Positions 48,869-61,117 of a stretch of DNA of 64,000 nt are shown one piece after another (the first letter of the stretch is position 1; the number at the start of each line of letters is the position of its first letter). The notes beneath the pieces were generated by a model. The model had not been told where the DNA came from. It was given only the letters and a program-made list of their open reading frames with translations, and did not search any database. The DNA is taken from positions 1 through 64,000 of the forward strand of contig NGBS01000301.1 in NCBI GenBank assembly GCA_002245135.1. Direction: 5' to 3'. Origin of the DNA: Proteromonas lacertae (taxonomy: Eukaryota > Sar > Bigyra > Opalinata > Proteromonadidae). The translations under genes and the position numbers were made by a program.

Positions 48869-50393
48869 ATGCATGAATTGCTTGCTAAAATATGGTATTT
48901 CTTGCTTGACTCTACATTAGGTCTGCAAGCGTCAGATATATTTCAACGGAAATGCGACATGAACAAAATTAGAGAATTATATAGAAAATATGACTACAGT
49001 ATATTCTATCTAATAACTTATAGATCATGTCAACCAGCAAATAGATTTGTCAGATCCTTATGAAGCATCTGAACTACTTCTGTATTTTCTACGTAATTTA
49101 ACATCCTCAATAATTAACTACGAATTTTTAACCTCAAGAAATGGTATTTGTAATATATCTGAGCTGTATAGGAGTACAAACACAAATAGTGGCATTAGAT
49201 CTCTTACACAACATGACTCCTAAGTATTTTAAATCTCTTCTATTTAATTAATAGATCTTTCATCTATTTAAAATCCTATACTCTCCTTATTCAAGAAATT
49301 CCTATCAAAATCCTCAGAAAATGGAGTAAGTGAAGATATTCTCCTAACCAAATTTGCTCCTGTACTCTGTAAACCAAAACAAGGTCAATATTTATCAATA
49401 CAACACAATTACACTCTTCCTGCAATAGTCAAATTATTGAGATATTATCTACATGATTATAACACTCTTTTTGATGTATTTATTTATGCTTTTATTTTCT
49501 ATTTATTATTTATTATTTAGCGACCAATACCCAACAGTCAGATCCCTTCATTTGAATCAGTATTAACAGATACACTAAAAGTTGAATTTAATTCAAATTG
49601 TAATATATATTTTTCACCTTACACCTGTTTTCTTCAAACTAGTTTTGCTTATAAGAAAATGTCAGCTGATGAAAGAAAGCAGATACTTTCTGATGTATAT
49701 AGACTTAAGAAGCAAAGGAAACAATTTGAGAAAATATATGTTAAAGAATTAGGGCACAATTCCAACAGTATATATATATAATTTTTATATTTTAATTTGT
49801 TTTTGTAATAGAAAAATGACAGAGAACCAATCAAAGATTTAGATAGACAATATCGTACATTGAAATCAGTGTTATTACACTATTCAGCTACACAAATATC
49901 ATCCATTTGGCGAGGATATTACACTCGTAATAATCTTCCAAAGTTTATCACTGAGAATATTCAAAGATATGAAAAATCAGAATTGTTACAGTTTAATTTA
50001 CCTGATTTAAAGAATTTAAAACAACATATAAAGAAGATATTAAGATATTTTGAACAGTATTATGTATTGAAGTACCACAGGCCTGTAACTGACCAAGAGA
50101 AAGAAGAAGCAGTGTTATTATATCAATACAATAAAACTCTAACAGATGTATTAAATATCTTAAAAAAGAAAAGAGATAGACTGTTAGAGGAGAAGAGACA
50201 GTTGAAAAAGAAGATTAATGAGTTTGAAAAGGATTTTGTAAAGCAACATAATAGAGTTATTCAATCTAAGAATGATATTGAGCCGATTAAAGATGATTAT
50301 GAAAAGTATAAAGAAATTAAAAAAGACTTGGAATATATACAACCTGATTTGCAATTATCAAGTAAATCTATTAAAAGTAATTTTAGTCTGTAA
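48869..50393 (+). CDS. FAM13-like protein: degenerate RhoGAP domain, IQ motif, FAM13 C-terminal helices (copy A)
   Basis: The N-terminal RhoGAP fold is readable: LGLQASDIFQRKCDMNKIRE, LYRKYDYN, DPYEASELLLYFLRNLTSSI, ILLTKFAPVLCKPKQG, LRYYLHDYNTLFD. The arginine finger expected in the GIFR motif is replaced (DIFQ), so GAP catalysis is doubtful. The rest matches FAM13: SADERKQILSDVYRLKKQRK, NDREPIKDLDRQYRTLKSVL, an IQ motif TQISSIWRGYYTRNN, LRYFEQYYVLKYHRPVTDQE and finally KKKINEFEKDFVKQHNRVIQ with IEPIKDDYEKYKEIKKDLEY. One frame break near 49290 (TTATTC region). Followed directly by a paralog. Confidence 0.7.
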
Positions 50394-50591
50394 AATAAGT
50401 AAAAATACTAAATTAACTAGTGCTATGGATAAGTTTAGAATTAATAATTATAGTAATAGTAAAAACTAACAATAAATACTTAATACTGTTACTACTATTG
50501 CATTTGTTGTGTTAGAATTTATAAAAAACGAATTGAAAGGTTTGACATATTATCAAGCCCAAATTTTGATTTTAAACTATTACTTGTACAG

Positions 50592-52234
50592 ATGATCAAT
50601 CAGCTATTTGTTGATTGCATTCAGTATTTACTTGAGAGTATATCCATAAATTCATTTCCATTAGATGCTACATATTCCGGATTATTTATTGAAGATCAGA
50701 ATACGGTTTTTGTTAATAGAATTATTTACATCATATAAATCAGGTATATCTCTAACTTATTGATATATATTAGACAATCAAAATGACGTTTTAACTCCTC
50801 CATTGGCATCTGCTGTGTTACTTCAAATATTGAAAGATTTACCAGGATCTTTGATTGATTTTGAATATTTTTCAGATCATTCCAGTATAAAATTCCATAT
50901 TTTTACTCAATTAGAAATGAGTTATGATTATATTGTTCCATATCTACTATCCAACATGACACCTAGAGCTTTTGAATATTTGAAACTCACTTTATTACTA
51001 ATAAAAACATTATCTCGATATCAAGACAAGAATGGCTTAGATTTACCAGCATTGCTTATTCTATTCGCTCCTATATTATGTAAGCCAAGATCAGCAGCAT
51101 TTTTATGTATAAAACATTCCAATGCAATCAGTGATATTGTTGATTTATTGAATTATTTAATCTCAAATTATTATTATTTCTTTGAAGTATATATTTTATT
51201 ATTATTATTTTATCATTTTAAATAGACACCAATCAAAATAGAAACACCACAAACAGTAGAACTCTTAATATCAAGTGTAATTAAATCAATACTTTGTAAA
51301 AATATGAATAATGGTAATGTCGTTTCACCCAATTCTTCCTATCTGAAAACTGCTTTTGCTAGAAGGAAAGTAAGTCAACGAAGAGATATGATAACTTATG
51401 TTCATAAATTAAAACAACAAATTAATAGTTTTGAAAGCATTTATGAAGATGAATATGGAAGCAAACCGAAAGTATAATAATAATTATTATTATAATATAA
51501 TAGGGAAATGATAGACAACCAATTCAAGATATGTATTATCAATATCATTCATTGAAAGTATCTGTACAACGTATATAAATATAAATATATTATAATTTAT
51601 AATATTTATAGAGAATGCTGCAATAGAAATCCAATCAGCCTATCGAGCTTATTTAGTTAGAAAAAATCTAAGAATGAGATTTGGAAGTAAGAATAAAAGT
51701 AGAGATAGAAGAAGTTCTTCAAGTTGTAAAGAGAATATATTAACACCAGATTCACCTTCACCATTATCTCCAACTTCACCACAAACAACAGCAACGACAG
51801 CAGTAACTGTGAATAAATCAACATATAAATTTGACATTGAGAATTGTGATATTCCATTATATACTGAAGAAGAATTGAAAGAATTAGATCCAATACAATT
51901 GAAGAATATTAGAAGGAGTTTAAAGCAGGAAATACAGAAATTTAATGCTATTTTTTATGGAATTTATCATAGAGAATCAACTGTTTGTGAAAAGAAGCCA
52001 ATTTCGAAGTTGTATGAAAATTACACAATGGTTAAATATTGGATTTTAGAAAATGAAAGAAAAGCTATTTCAAAGAAGTTAAAGACTTTTGAAAAGGATT
52101 TTTTGAAGACGCATGGAAGAGCTGTAAAGTATCCTTCCGATATAAAGGATGTACAGAAGGATTACGCTAAATATAAGGTGATTAAAAATGATATTGAGAA
52201 ATGTAAAGTTCAATTGAATAATTGGAGAAAATAG
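50592..52234 (+). CDS. FAM13-like protein, tandem paralog (copy B)
   Basis: Same architecture as the gene just upstream. RhoGAP-like segments are LDATYSGLFIEDQNT, PLASAVLLQILKDLPGSLID, TLLLIKTLSRYQDKNGLDLP and LFAPILCKPRSAAF; the arginine finger is again missing (GLFI instead of GIFR). Then come NDRQPIQDMYYQYHSLK, a strong IQ motif AAIEIQSAYRAYLVRKN, a Ser/Pro/Thr-rich insert (LTPDSPSPLSPTSPQTTATT) not present in copy A, and the FAM13 C-terminal block KKLKTFEKDFLKTHGRAVKY with DIKDVQKDYAKYKVIKND. A frame break or unusual intron near 50720-50750 joins FVNR to ELFTSYKS. Both copies probably bind calmodulin and act as scaffolds in Rho-type signalling. Confidence 0.68.
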
Positions 52235-52378
52235 AGAATTTTGATGTATTTTTATAATTTGGATTTATATGTTATAGTTAAACTAATTCATTTTGTTTAA
52301 TATTTGATGAGTTTTGATAATAATGAAAAAATAACCGTTTTATTATTCGTTTTTAAAAGTAGTTTTTTTATTTGCTGG

Positions 52379-53933
52379 ATGAACCAAGCAGTTAAAGAAC
52401 TTTTAGTATCTACCAAACACGTATACAATGCATTTTTCATGTTAATAAAATTAGAAAATCGATGATGTTGGTTATTCTACTACAACTGTGACAGAACTGA
52501 CATATAAACTGAAAGACATAATATGTGATGCATTATGTGATAATCCAAAATTAGACAAGCTGAAATTAGTTGAAATAGTCAAAAAAGAAATTGAAAATGT
52601 GTTTGGAAATGAGATCCGTAATATAGTAAGTCGTGATTTGTTGAACTTTGATGGTAATCCATCTTCAACACAACCAGATATAGGAGTGATTCTGAAAAGT
52701 GAAAAGTATCAACAGTTACTAAACAAAATAATGACACAAATATCATACTCTATAACCCAAATAAACAGAGATCTAATATATGATGATGCAGATGCAGTAT
52801 ATTCTATAAAATATATTCCATATTAGACATCTTTATGGGCAAATATTGAAAGTGATTTACCAATAGAAAACACAACAGAAAATGGTGAAGATAATGATGA
52901 CGAAGATGACGAAGATGACGAAGATATTAATATGGAATCATATATATTTAGTTTTAACGATGATATAATTAACTTAGATATAATCATTCATGGATTTACA
53001 ACAGATGATGAAGATTCAATATTAAAGAGTTTTAATGTATATTTATTCATATATTTATTCTCATTATTTTATATTTTATAGGATTTAAAGACATGGAGTC
53101 CATCAGATTTAACATGTGATGAAAATTGGGATATTTTAATAGAATTTATCTTAACACAATTTTGGAGTAATAAAACATCCAATAGAATTACAGAAGAAGC
53201 TAAAATTTGTATAAAACGACTATTTTTTGAAGTTATTGACACAAATCCAGGTGCATCAGGTCAAGTATTATTGGCTTACGTTAATTTCATTATCAATCAA
53301 TTCAAAAATAATCCAATCTACATAAAAGACATCACAAATACAGTATAATTTTGTATTTTTATATTTTGTTGTTATAGTCTAATCAATTATTATCAATAGT
53401 AATTCGTTCAATAAATATTCTTCTTCCAATGCTGAATACACTCTCAACACAATGGAATTACATCAAAGATGAAATAATCGATCAAATAATCTTAGGAATA
53501 TTGTCACTAATTCAAGTCTATGAAAATGATAATGAATTATATACACCCTTCGATATTATTGCATTATTAGAACCAACAGGAGAATGGTTATGTGAATGGA
53601 TAAGAAGATGTATTCCTCGAAAGCAAATGGTTCATTATATGAAACAATTAGGTGCTTTATCTACTTTATTATATTATTATATCAACTTTCAAGGTTTGAT
53701 TGATAATAATATAATAATTACTACAGATGATGGAATATTATCGAAGAGTAAAATGCATTTATATAAATATGAATTCTCATTACATATAATCTGTTACTTG
53801 ATTAGATATTCTGAATTATCGAATTATTGTCCAGTTTCTGTTCCAACGAATGTTTCATTGAAATATGATTCTATTCATCAACCAAATTCGTTTATTGTTG
53901 AAGGTGATAAGAATTCAAATGATTTGTATATTA

Positions 53934-53966
<33 letters not shown>

Positions 53967-56593
53967 TTAAAATAGAATAAGAACAATAATAAATGTACAA
54001 AATTCTGCTTTTTCTGATACTGTTCTTATTATATATCAGAATATAATTGATGTTTCGATTATGATGTTATATTTACCATTGATATATCCACAATCTTGTT
54101 TGTCCAATGAAAAGTTATTAAATTTACATAAAGACATATTAGAAAACGTATAAATATATTATTTTATTGTTAATATAGACATTTGAAAGAGAAAAACTTC
54201 ATATTGAAACATTTTCAGAATTAACCTTAAATGCATTTATCTTATATTTATCAATATTTATACACGACAAATCCAATATAGGAATTGATGTGAAAAACTT
54301 CTTCAATCCAATATTAAGTCAAGGAAATGATTGGTTGAAGTTATTAGTATGGAATAAATCATATTCTCCACAATTACTGTTATTTATATATAAAATACTA
54401 TTGACTGATTCTTATACACAATATAATGTATTATTACATTATTCATTAAATGAAGTTTTAGAAGGTCATATTACTGATAATAACACTTTTATGTTTATAA
54501 TTAATAATGATAATAAGTATATATATATGCAAATATTATTCTAATTCTATTTAAATAGTAGTTCTGATGGAGATAATGAAGAAGCAGAAATGCCTTTATC
54601 AACACTAATCGATTTAATTCATTTAGTTGGTATTGATTATATATCAAATACTATTTACATAACTCAACTACAAATACCATTAATTCGTGCAATGAGAAAT
54701 CAATACAAGCAAATACCATCACTACCATTGACAAGCGATGTAACTGCTTGGAAAGATGCAATTATTGAAGTTTTCTCAAAGTTAGTTATTAATCCTAACT
54801 TATCTTGTTTTTTACTATCTGATGCTGACATTCAAGAAAGTATATTAGATTACTTTGATATGAAATTAACATGTAATTATAATATCACTTTATATTTATA
54901 TCAAATGTTAATGAATCCTACAGCTTCCAGTACTTTATTCTCATCTAATTTGTTACATCATACATTGAAACTAATAGGAGAAAGTGAGAAAGATGGTATA
55001 TATTGTTTCTTTATGATAATTATATGATATAGACATTCCAATTCTTTTAAAAATGTATAATATTGAGAATTATCCAGAGTTTTATTCATCTATACAAATT
55101 GTATATATTATTATATGTTTATATAAATAATTATTAGATATTATTATTCTCTCATTCACCCTATATATTTTATCAGAATAATATACATCAAAGAGTTGAT
55201 AGTCCATTTTTTGCACCAGGAATTAATCCAATTCAATATAGAGATTTATCTGAATTTTTATCATTAATAGCAAATGTATTGTAATATTTTTATTATTATA
55301 TATTAGTTTGATTCATTATATGATGATATTCAATCACTGTTGATATACATTTATCGAATAATATTCACAAATCCATTCCAATGTTTACTTTTCACTACTA
55401 ATTATAATCTAAAAGATAGTATTGAATCATATTTAGCAAAGTATAAAATATAATTATTATTATTATATAAAATAGTCTACAAGATGAATCAATCAGTTTA
55501 CAAAGTAAAGGATTATTAGATTTATTATCATTTATCTACAGTATTGGTGGTTCAAATGAAGTAAATAGAGATACTCCTTACTGGAAAATAACTAATGATA
55601 AGCTGACAGTAATTGATCCAATGAAGAGTTATAATCCACAATTTATATATGATTGTAAATTGGTAAGTTCAATATATGATACATTATCAAATTATGATTT
55701 AGCAAATGGATTTATTGTGTATTTACATCAAGATTCAATATCAATTGACGATTTATGTTATATATTGCAATCCCTATTCACTAATTCAAGTTCCTCTCCT
55801 ATTGTCTTACCAAATGCTTATAATGTATCAGCGATTGAATTAGAATGTGTATAAATCTATACATTTATAAAATTATATTGTAATATAAAATAGTTGAGAA
55901 AAATGGAGAATTACTGTAAATATCTTGATATAAATTCAACCATTTATTGTTCATTATTCAGTAACTATTATCATTACTTCAAACCAGATATTGAACCACT
56001 ACTAACAATTGATTGGACTATTAATATTATACTATTGTGTTTATTAGATAATAATCCAAAAGCCAATGATATTCTGTTAAGTAAAGTGTTAAACTTTGTT
56101 GAAGAATATTTCTCTTATACTTGGTCACATTCTGATGAGATATTTGTATATTGTTATTATTATTATTTATTTATTTATATACATATTAGAAATCTCATAA
56201 GTATTCATACATTCGTAGACTAATGAGAAGTTGTACTTTAATTGAAAAGTATTTATATACATTTATGCTATTCTTTTTTTAAATTATAATAGAATTTTAT
56301 CATTGGAATTACCTCAATTATATAATGTATTTAAAGTTGCCAATATTTCACTTGTGAATTTAATATTACCATGGCTTATACATAACTTCATAGGATATTT
56401 AGATTTACAAGATATAGTGATCTACTTCTGTTATGGTGCGTTATTTGGTCATGATTACCAAATATGTTATATATTATCAGTGCTAAAATCAATGGAACAA
56501 GTGTATATGAAATATGCGTTTAGATGTGATTTTTACAGTTGTATATTGTTAGAACCAGTATATTTGATTTGTTGTTATTGTATTTATAGTTGA
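52379..56593 (+). CDS. TBC1D32: BROMI/TBC1D32 ciliary protein homolog
   Basis: About 1200-residue helical-repeat protein with a degenerate C-terminal TBC domain; in animals it works with CCRK/CDK20 to control cilium assembly. The first exon is MNQAVKELL with a 46-nt intron. N-terminal resemblance includes IENVFGNEIRNIVSRDLLNF and KSEKYQQLLNKIMTQISYSI. A strong match is SPSDLTCDENWDILIEFIL followed by ITEEAKICIKRLFFE. An acidic repeat (GACGAAGAT units, 52893-52925) codes a DDED run. The C-terminal TBC part reads NISLVNLILPWLIHNFIGYL, DLQDIVIYFCYGALFGHDYQ, ICYILSVLKSMEQVYMKYAF, matching the BROMI end with its W...F.NYLD and GPDYQ features. About fifteen short introns. It implies that the organism builds a cilium or flagellum at some stage. 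Confidence 0.75.
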
Positions 56594-56702
56594 ATTATTC
56601 TGCTCATTCATCTGTTGATATAATAGAATCTTACCATGCGAAATATTCTGATCTTTTGTCTAATTAAGTTTTTTTCATTTTTAATTTTTTATTCGTTACA
56701 AA

Positions 56703-58691
56703 ATGATAAAAAAAAATTTATTATTGTTGTTAATAGCAATAACTATAATATCTGAATTTGTTGGTATTATATTCTATTCAAAAATAACTAATATCGATAA
56801 TTTGCTAGAAAAGTATGAATATTTTCACAATAATCACTCAATGAAGGAGTCTAATATTCCAACTATTATATGTTCTCCAATATTGCTAGGAGGTCTGAAT
56901 AATAGGATTGTTTCCATTGTATCTGCGCTAACAATTGCATTAGTTAAATGGAAGTTATTCTATAGTACTTATAATTAAATTTTATTTTATTATACATAGT
57001 GATAAAATGGAATCTATTTCCTCAAATGTTTAACTTACCGTTCAATAAATACTTTCTAGATAGTATATAGAAATGTAATAATAATGTAACTAATAGACTA
57101 TGATGCATCTACAGTACCAATGATTGCTATATTCACTGAAAAGGCAAAAGAAAGGATTGATGTAATAATGAATCAGAATATCAGTAAAATAAGATTTGCA
57201 ACATACTACTGTTTGGTTGATAAAATCATTACATCACTTAATAACAATCAATATCTACTATCTTTAGGTTTAATTCATCATTTAGGAACTACGAAAGAAA
57301 TAACATCTCAAATATGTCATTTTATCCTAAACAGAATCTTGATTTTACAACCTAAATATGAAGATAGATTAAACAACTACTATAAAACTAATTTTCATAA
57401 TAAATATGTGATAGGTCTACATTTAAGAACTGGTTATGGTGATTTTATTGAAACAGAGAAATTTATAGTAAGAGGACAAGAAAATGACTTTATAAAATAT
57501 GGTTTAAAATATTCAAATAATCATAAAAATGTGATATGGTTTATTTGTAGTGATAATACAATATTAAAAGAAAGAATAAAAAGAGCGATGAATAATACGA
57601 ATTACAAAATAATTAGTTATTCTAATAAATTCGCAAGTCATAGTGGAGAACAAGTTAATCTGAATGAAGAATTAAGATGTATAATAGAAATGAAACTATT
57701 AGGATTAGCAGATTGCTTAGTATTAACAAATAATAGTACTTTTAGTGAAAATGCATTCTATTCAAATAAAATATCATTTAATAATGAAAAAGATAAATAT
57801 ATTTTTATTGAGAAAAGAAATTCTTCGAGTTTTGAAGAAATGATGAATAATACAATAAAGTATTTAAATACCCAAATATCTGAAACAACTAATATAATGG
57901 ATAATAAATTAACTAATTTAAAGATTGAGCTAGATCAAGATGAATATGAACATACACTTCATTATGATCCAAAATACAATGATACTGAAAGTATATTGAA
58001 CAGTAAAAGGACATTACAAATATCACCTGTTATTAATAATACAAACGTTGATATAATATTTGCAATATATTGTTTACCGCATCATTTAACTACTCGCATA
58101 GTGATAAGATCAATAATGAAAGAAATGAAAAACAGAATAGGAAATTATTCTATGATGTATTATTTTGTGAGTGGAACTCAAGTGAAATATGGTTATACTT
58201 ATCCATTGGAGTATTTAAAAAGAGAATCAGAAGAGTATAATGATATAATAGTATTTAGCCATCATCCTAAATACAAATATAATATACTAAAATCATTTTT
58301 GTTGTTTAATTATTTGATGAAGAATTTCAACCCATTCAAATACTTCATTAGAATAGATTCACATGTTTATTTTAGTCCATTTGAGTTGTATAAATTAATT
58401 AAAGAAAAATGTGATTATACTGGATATAGTTCATTCCAAATCATTACATATAACATGATAAAAGAAGTATTAAATGAAAGAAAAGTAATATCAAAATTCT
58501 TTGGAAATGAAGATGGTTTCTATTCTTACTTCAAAAGAAAATATAAAATTTCATATTGTAAACTATCTGATAAAGATGAATATTACTATAATGGTGAGAA
58601 AATAGATATTACAAAGAATGTTAATCATATTGTCGAATTATTTATACCAAATTCGTTGATAATTTACTTTCTAAAAAAGAAAGGGTATTGA
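56703..58691 (+). CDS. Type II membrane glycosyltransferase with two domains (fucosyltransferase-like plus GT31-like)
   Basis: The N-terminal signal anchor (LLLLLIAITIISEFVGIIF) is followed by CSPILLGGLNNRIVSIVSAL, like the start of plant and protist fucosyltransferases, across two introns into the large third exon. The first catalytic region has KYVIGLHLRTGYGDF, a GDP-fucose-binding-type arginine motif, and CLVLTNNSTFSENAFY. A linker of about 90 residues follows. The second region resembles GT31 galactosyl/N-acetylglucosaminyltransferases: IFAIYCLPHHLTTRIVIRSI, YFVSGTQ, LKRESEEYNDIIVF, and FKYFIRIDSHVYFSP where GT31 enzymes have the DDD metal site. Here only one Asp remains (IDSH), so this half may be inactive or metal-independent. 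Golgi lumen, glycoprotein or glycolipid assembly; substrates unknown. Confidence 0.6.
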
Positions 58692-58756
58692 AATATTAAG
58701 ATATGTGTATAATACAAGTAAATAGATAGTTTTTAAATTAATTTCATTTTAGATTT

Positions 58757-58766
58757 TCAAGCTTGA
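58757..58766 (+). promoter_or_regulatory. TCAAGCTTGA palindrome upstream of pseudokinase-LRR gene
   Basis: A 10-bp perfect palindrome containing the recurring GCTTGA element in both orientations, 75-84 bp upstream of the start codon. Confidence 0.35.
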
Positions 58767-58840
58767 TGTTTGTAGCAGTTACACAAAATTCAAAAAATCA
58801 TATTCTCATCTCTCTTTCTAAAGAATTAATCATTGTTTGA

Positions 58841-60730
58841 ATGAGGCCTCATTTATCAGTGAATCTTAGCATGCATGATGAAGAGAAATTGGATGTATAT
58901 AAGTCACTTTATCACTTTAGTCTCCTGCAGTGAGAAATATGCCAGATGAATTGATTCCAGAACCAGCATTTACCGGAATCAAATCATTAGCCAAACCGAT
59001 AGTGACAGAAGGCGCTTCTCGTTATGATTTAGCTAGATTCGAAGAAATCATATTATCAGTGAATTTAATGTGTTTGCCTAATGTATTAGCAATGGAAATA
59101 AAAGATGAACGATTTTCTTATATCACAATAGAACAGCCATTAATGTTTGAATCCTTAGTGACTCTATTGCATTCACCACTAAAACTAACATTTGCTAAAA
59201 TATTACTAAAGTTATGTAATGGTCTTACTATGTTAAGATCACTTAATGTAATTCATGGAAATCTCAAGCCTTCAAACATATTATTTGACAAAGATGGTGT
59301 ATTAAAATTATCAGATTACTGTATAAACTCAATTAGAGATATTACACTTTTACCACTAAGTTATTATAACTATTTAACTCCAGAACAATTATTCCAAAAA
59401 GAGATTAACCATTATAGTGATATATGGAGTGTAGGATGTATAATATATTATTTATTATATGAAAAAAACATATTTGAAGGACAATCCTATAAAGAAATAA
59501 AAGAATCAATAATAAATTGTGAAAAACTAAAGTTAAAAGGAGATGATATATTTGTAAAATTAATTAGAAAATGTTTAAAAATTGATTATAGAAAAAGAAT
59601 AAGCATGAGTGAATTAGTGAAAACAATAGAAACAATGACATTCAGTGCAAGAATAGAATTAAAAGCTGAAATATCAAAACAGGATATTCAACAATTACAA
59701 TTACAGCTATTGAATAATCCAAATAAATTTGTATTTGATAATTTGTTTTTATGTTTTGCGAATAATGTGTATATTACAAGTGAACAATACGCTATGATAA
59801 ATAAATGTAATAATCGATGTATATATATATATATATTATTTAATAGTTTATATAAATCAAATAATTGCAGCTTATAACATATTCAAAACTACCAGCAAAT
59901 ATTTAATTTATTTAATAAATATAATATTGATACATCCCAAGAATTCACTGATTAAATATATAACTGACAGATTTATTCGACATATACAAATTCGAAATGC
60001 ATTTAATGAATTAACAAAGATTGATACGTTTTTATTGAATGGATTATATGAAAATAAAATCGATATTCATGATATACATATTGGATCAAATGGTGTGAAA
60101 TTTATTGTTGATAATTTCAGTATATTTCGTAATTTAAAAATATTGAATATAAAAAATATTGGTTTAGTTGCAGGTGATGTAAAGCTATTATTTGATAATA
60201 TTCATCTAATTCCATCATTAGAAATACTTTTAATAAAGGATAGAATAGGAGATGAAGGAATGAAGTATTTAAGTGAAAATATGAAATATTTAATCCATAA
60301 ACCTGAAGATGAACAAGAAATAATAGATGATAATGATATAAGCAATAAAAATGAGGAATTAATAGTAGATTTATCAGATATGCAAATGTCAAATGAAGGA
60401 ATAAAATATGTGGCTAATAATTTATCATCTTTAGAATTTGTACATAGAATTAATATTAGTAATAACAATAACATAAGCGATGATGGTTTGATGTATTTTA
60501 GTGAAAGATGTACTATACTAAAAGCAATTAAAGAATTGAATTTTGAATGTATATTATTATATTATATTTATTATGTAGTTTTGACTATATCTGATGTTTC
60601 TTTATCTTCAATGAAACAGTTACTGGATGATTTGCCAACATTGAGAAGAACGAGTTTGAAATTTACTTCTTTTACTGATGCTGGAATAAAATTTTTGCAT
60701 TTAATTTATCCTAATGTAAAATTTGATTAA
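58841..60730 (+). CDS. Pseudokinase with C-terminal leucine-rich repeats (copy 3)
   Basis: Starts MRPHLSVNLSMHDEEKLD; a 26-nt intron leads to SPAVRNMPDELIPEPAF. The kinase-like domain lacks a glycine loop. The catalytic loop is VIHGNLKPSNILFDKDG (Asn instead of Asp), the DFG position LKLSDYCIN, the P+1 region TPEQLFQKE and helix F YSDIWSVGCIIYYLL, followed by a conserved C-lobe end (CLKIDYRKRISMSELV). After another intron the C-terminal half consists of LRRs of the ribonuclease-inhibitor or GALA kind: GSNGVKFIVDNFSIFRNLKI, DEGMKYLSENMKYL, NEGIKYVANNLSSL, DDGLMYFSERC, DAGIKFLHLIYPNVKF. Same domain order as the gene at 28.8-30.2 kb. Intact frame. Confidence 0.78.
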
Positions 60731-60772
60731 ATATATATAATATGTTTTTATATTTCATTTGTTTATTTTAAG

Positions 60773-60907
60773 CACTGGATATTTGTCAAAAAAGACAAAT
60801 CACAGTGGAAAGACAATATCTCACAGCAACCTTGGGGTGTAGATTATACAAACATATTCAACATCACTGAAGACTATCTTCATATAATCCAACTGCTTTC
60901 TTATTAA
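60773..60907 (+). ncRNA. GC-enriched hairpin island, candidate structured RNA or relic exon
   Basis: Stem-loop 60773-60807: CACTG then ATTTGTC pair with GACAAAT then CAGTG around an A6 loop, with a 3x2 internal loop. A second hairpin at 60868-60882 pairs TGAAGA with TCTTCA. The stretch is visibly richer in G+C than its surroundings, as RNA genes are in AT-rich genomes. It also reads as a 43-codon open frame (HWIFVKKDKSQW ... QQPWGVDYTNIF) with C-ending codons unlike the local genes. I match it to no known RNA family. Confidence 0.25.
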
Positions 60908-61117
60908 AATGAAAGTAGTTAATTTGTTAAAAATTGTAGTTAATGATTTGATTGAGATTTTGATTAAGTAAGTTTTTTGCTATTTAATAATACTGTGAGC
61001 AAAGCAAATACCCCATAAATCTGTCTATAAAAATTAAAAAGATAAAAAAGTCTAGTGTATATCTAAATAAACTAATGTAATTTTATATGGGTTAATACTC
61101 ATTTTCCATAAATTAAG

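Noticed and set aside
49649-49834. Minus-strand open frame opposite the RhoGAP copy A exon
   Set aside because: Antisense shadow of a conserved FAM13-like coding exon; no homology of its own.
53938-53962. TA-rich runs as replication origin or telomere-like repeats
   Set aside because: They lie inside introns directly after GTATAT donors and are simple microsatellites.
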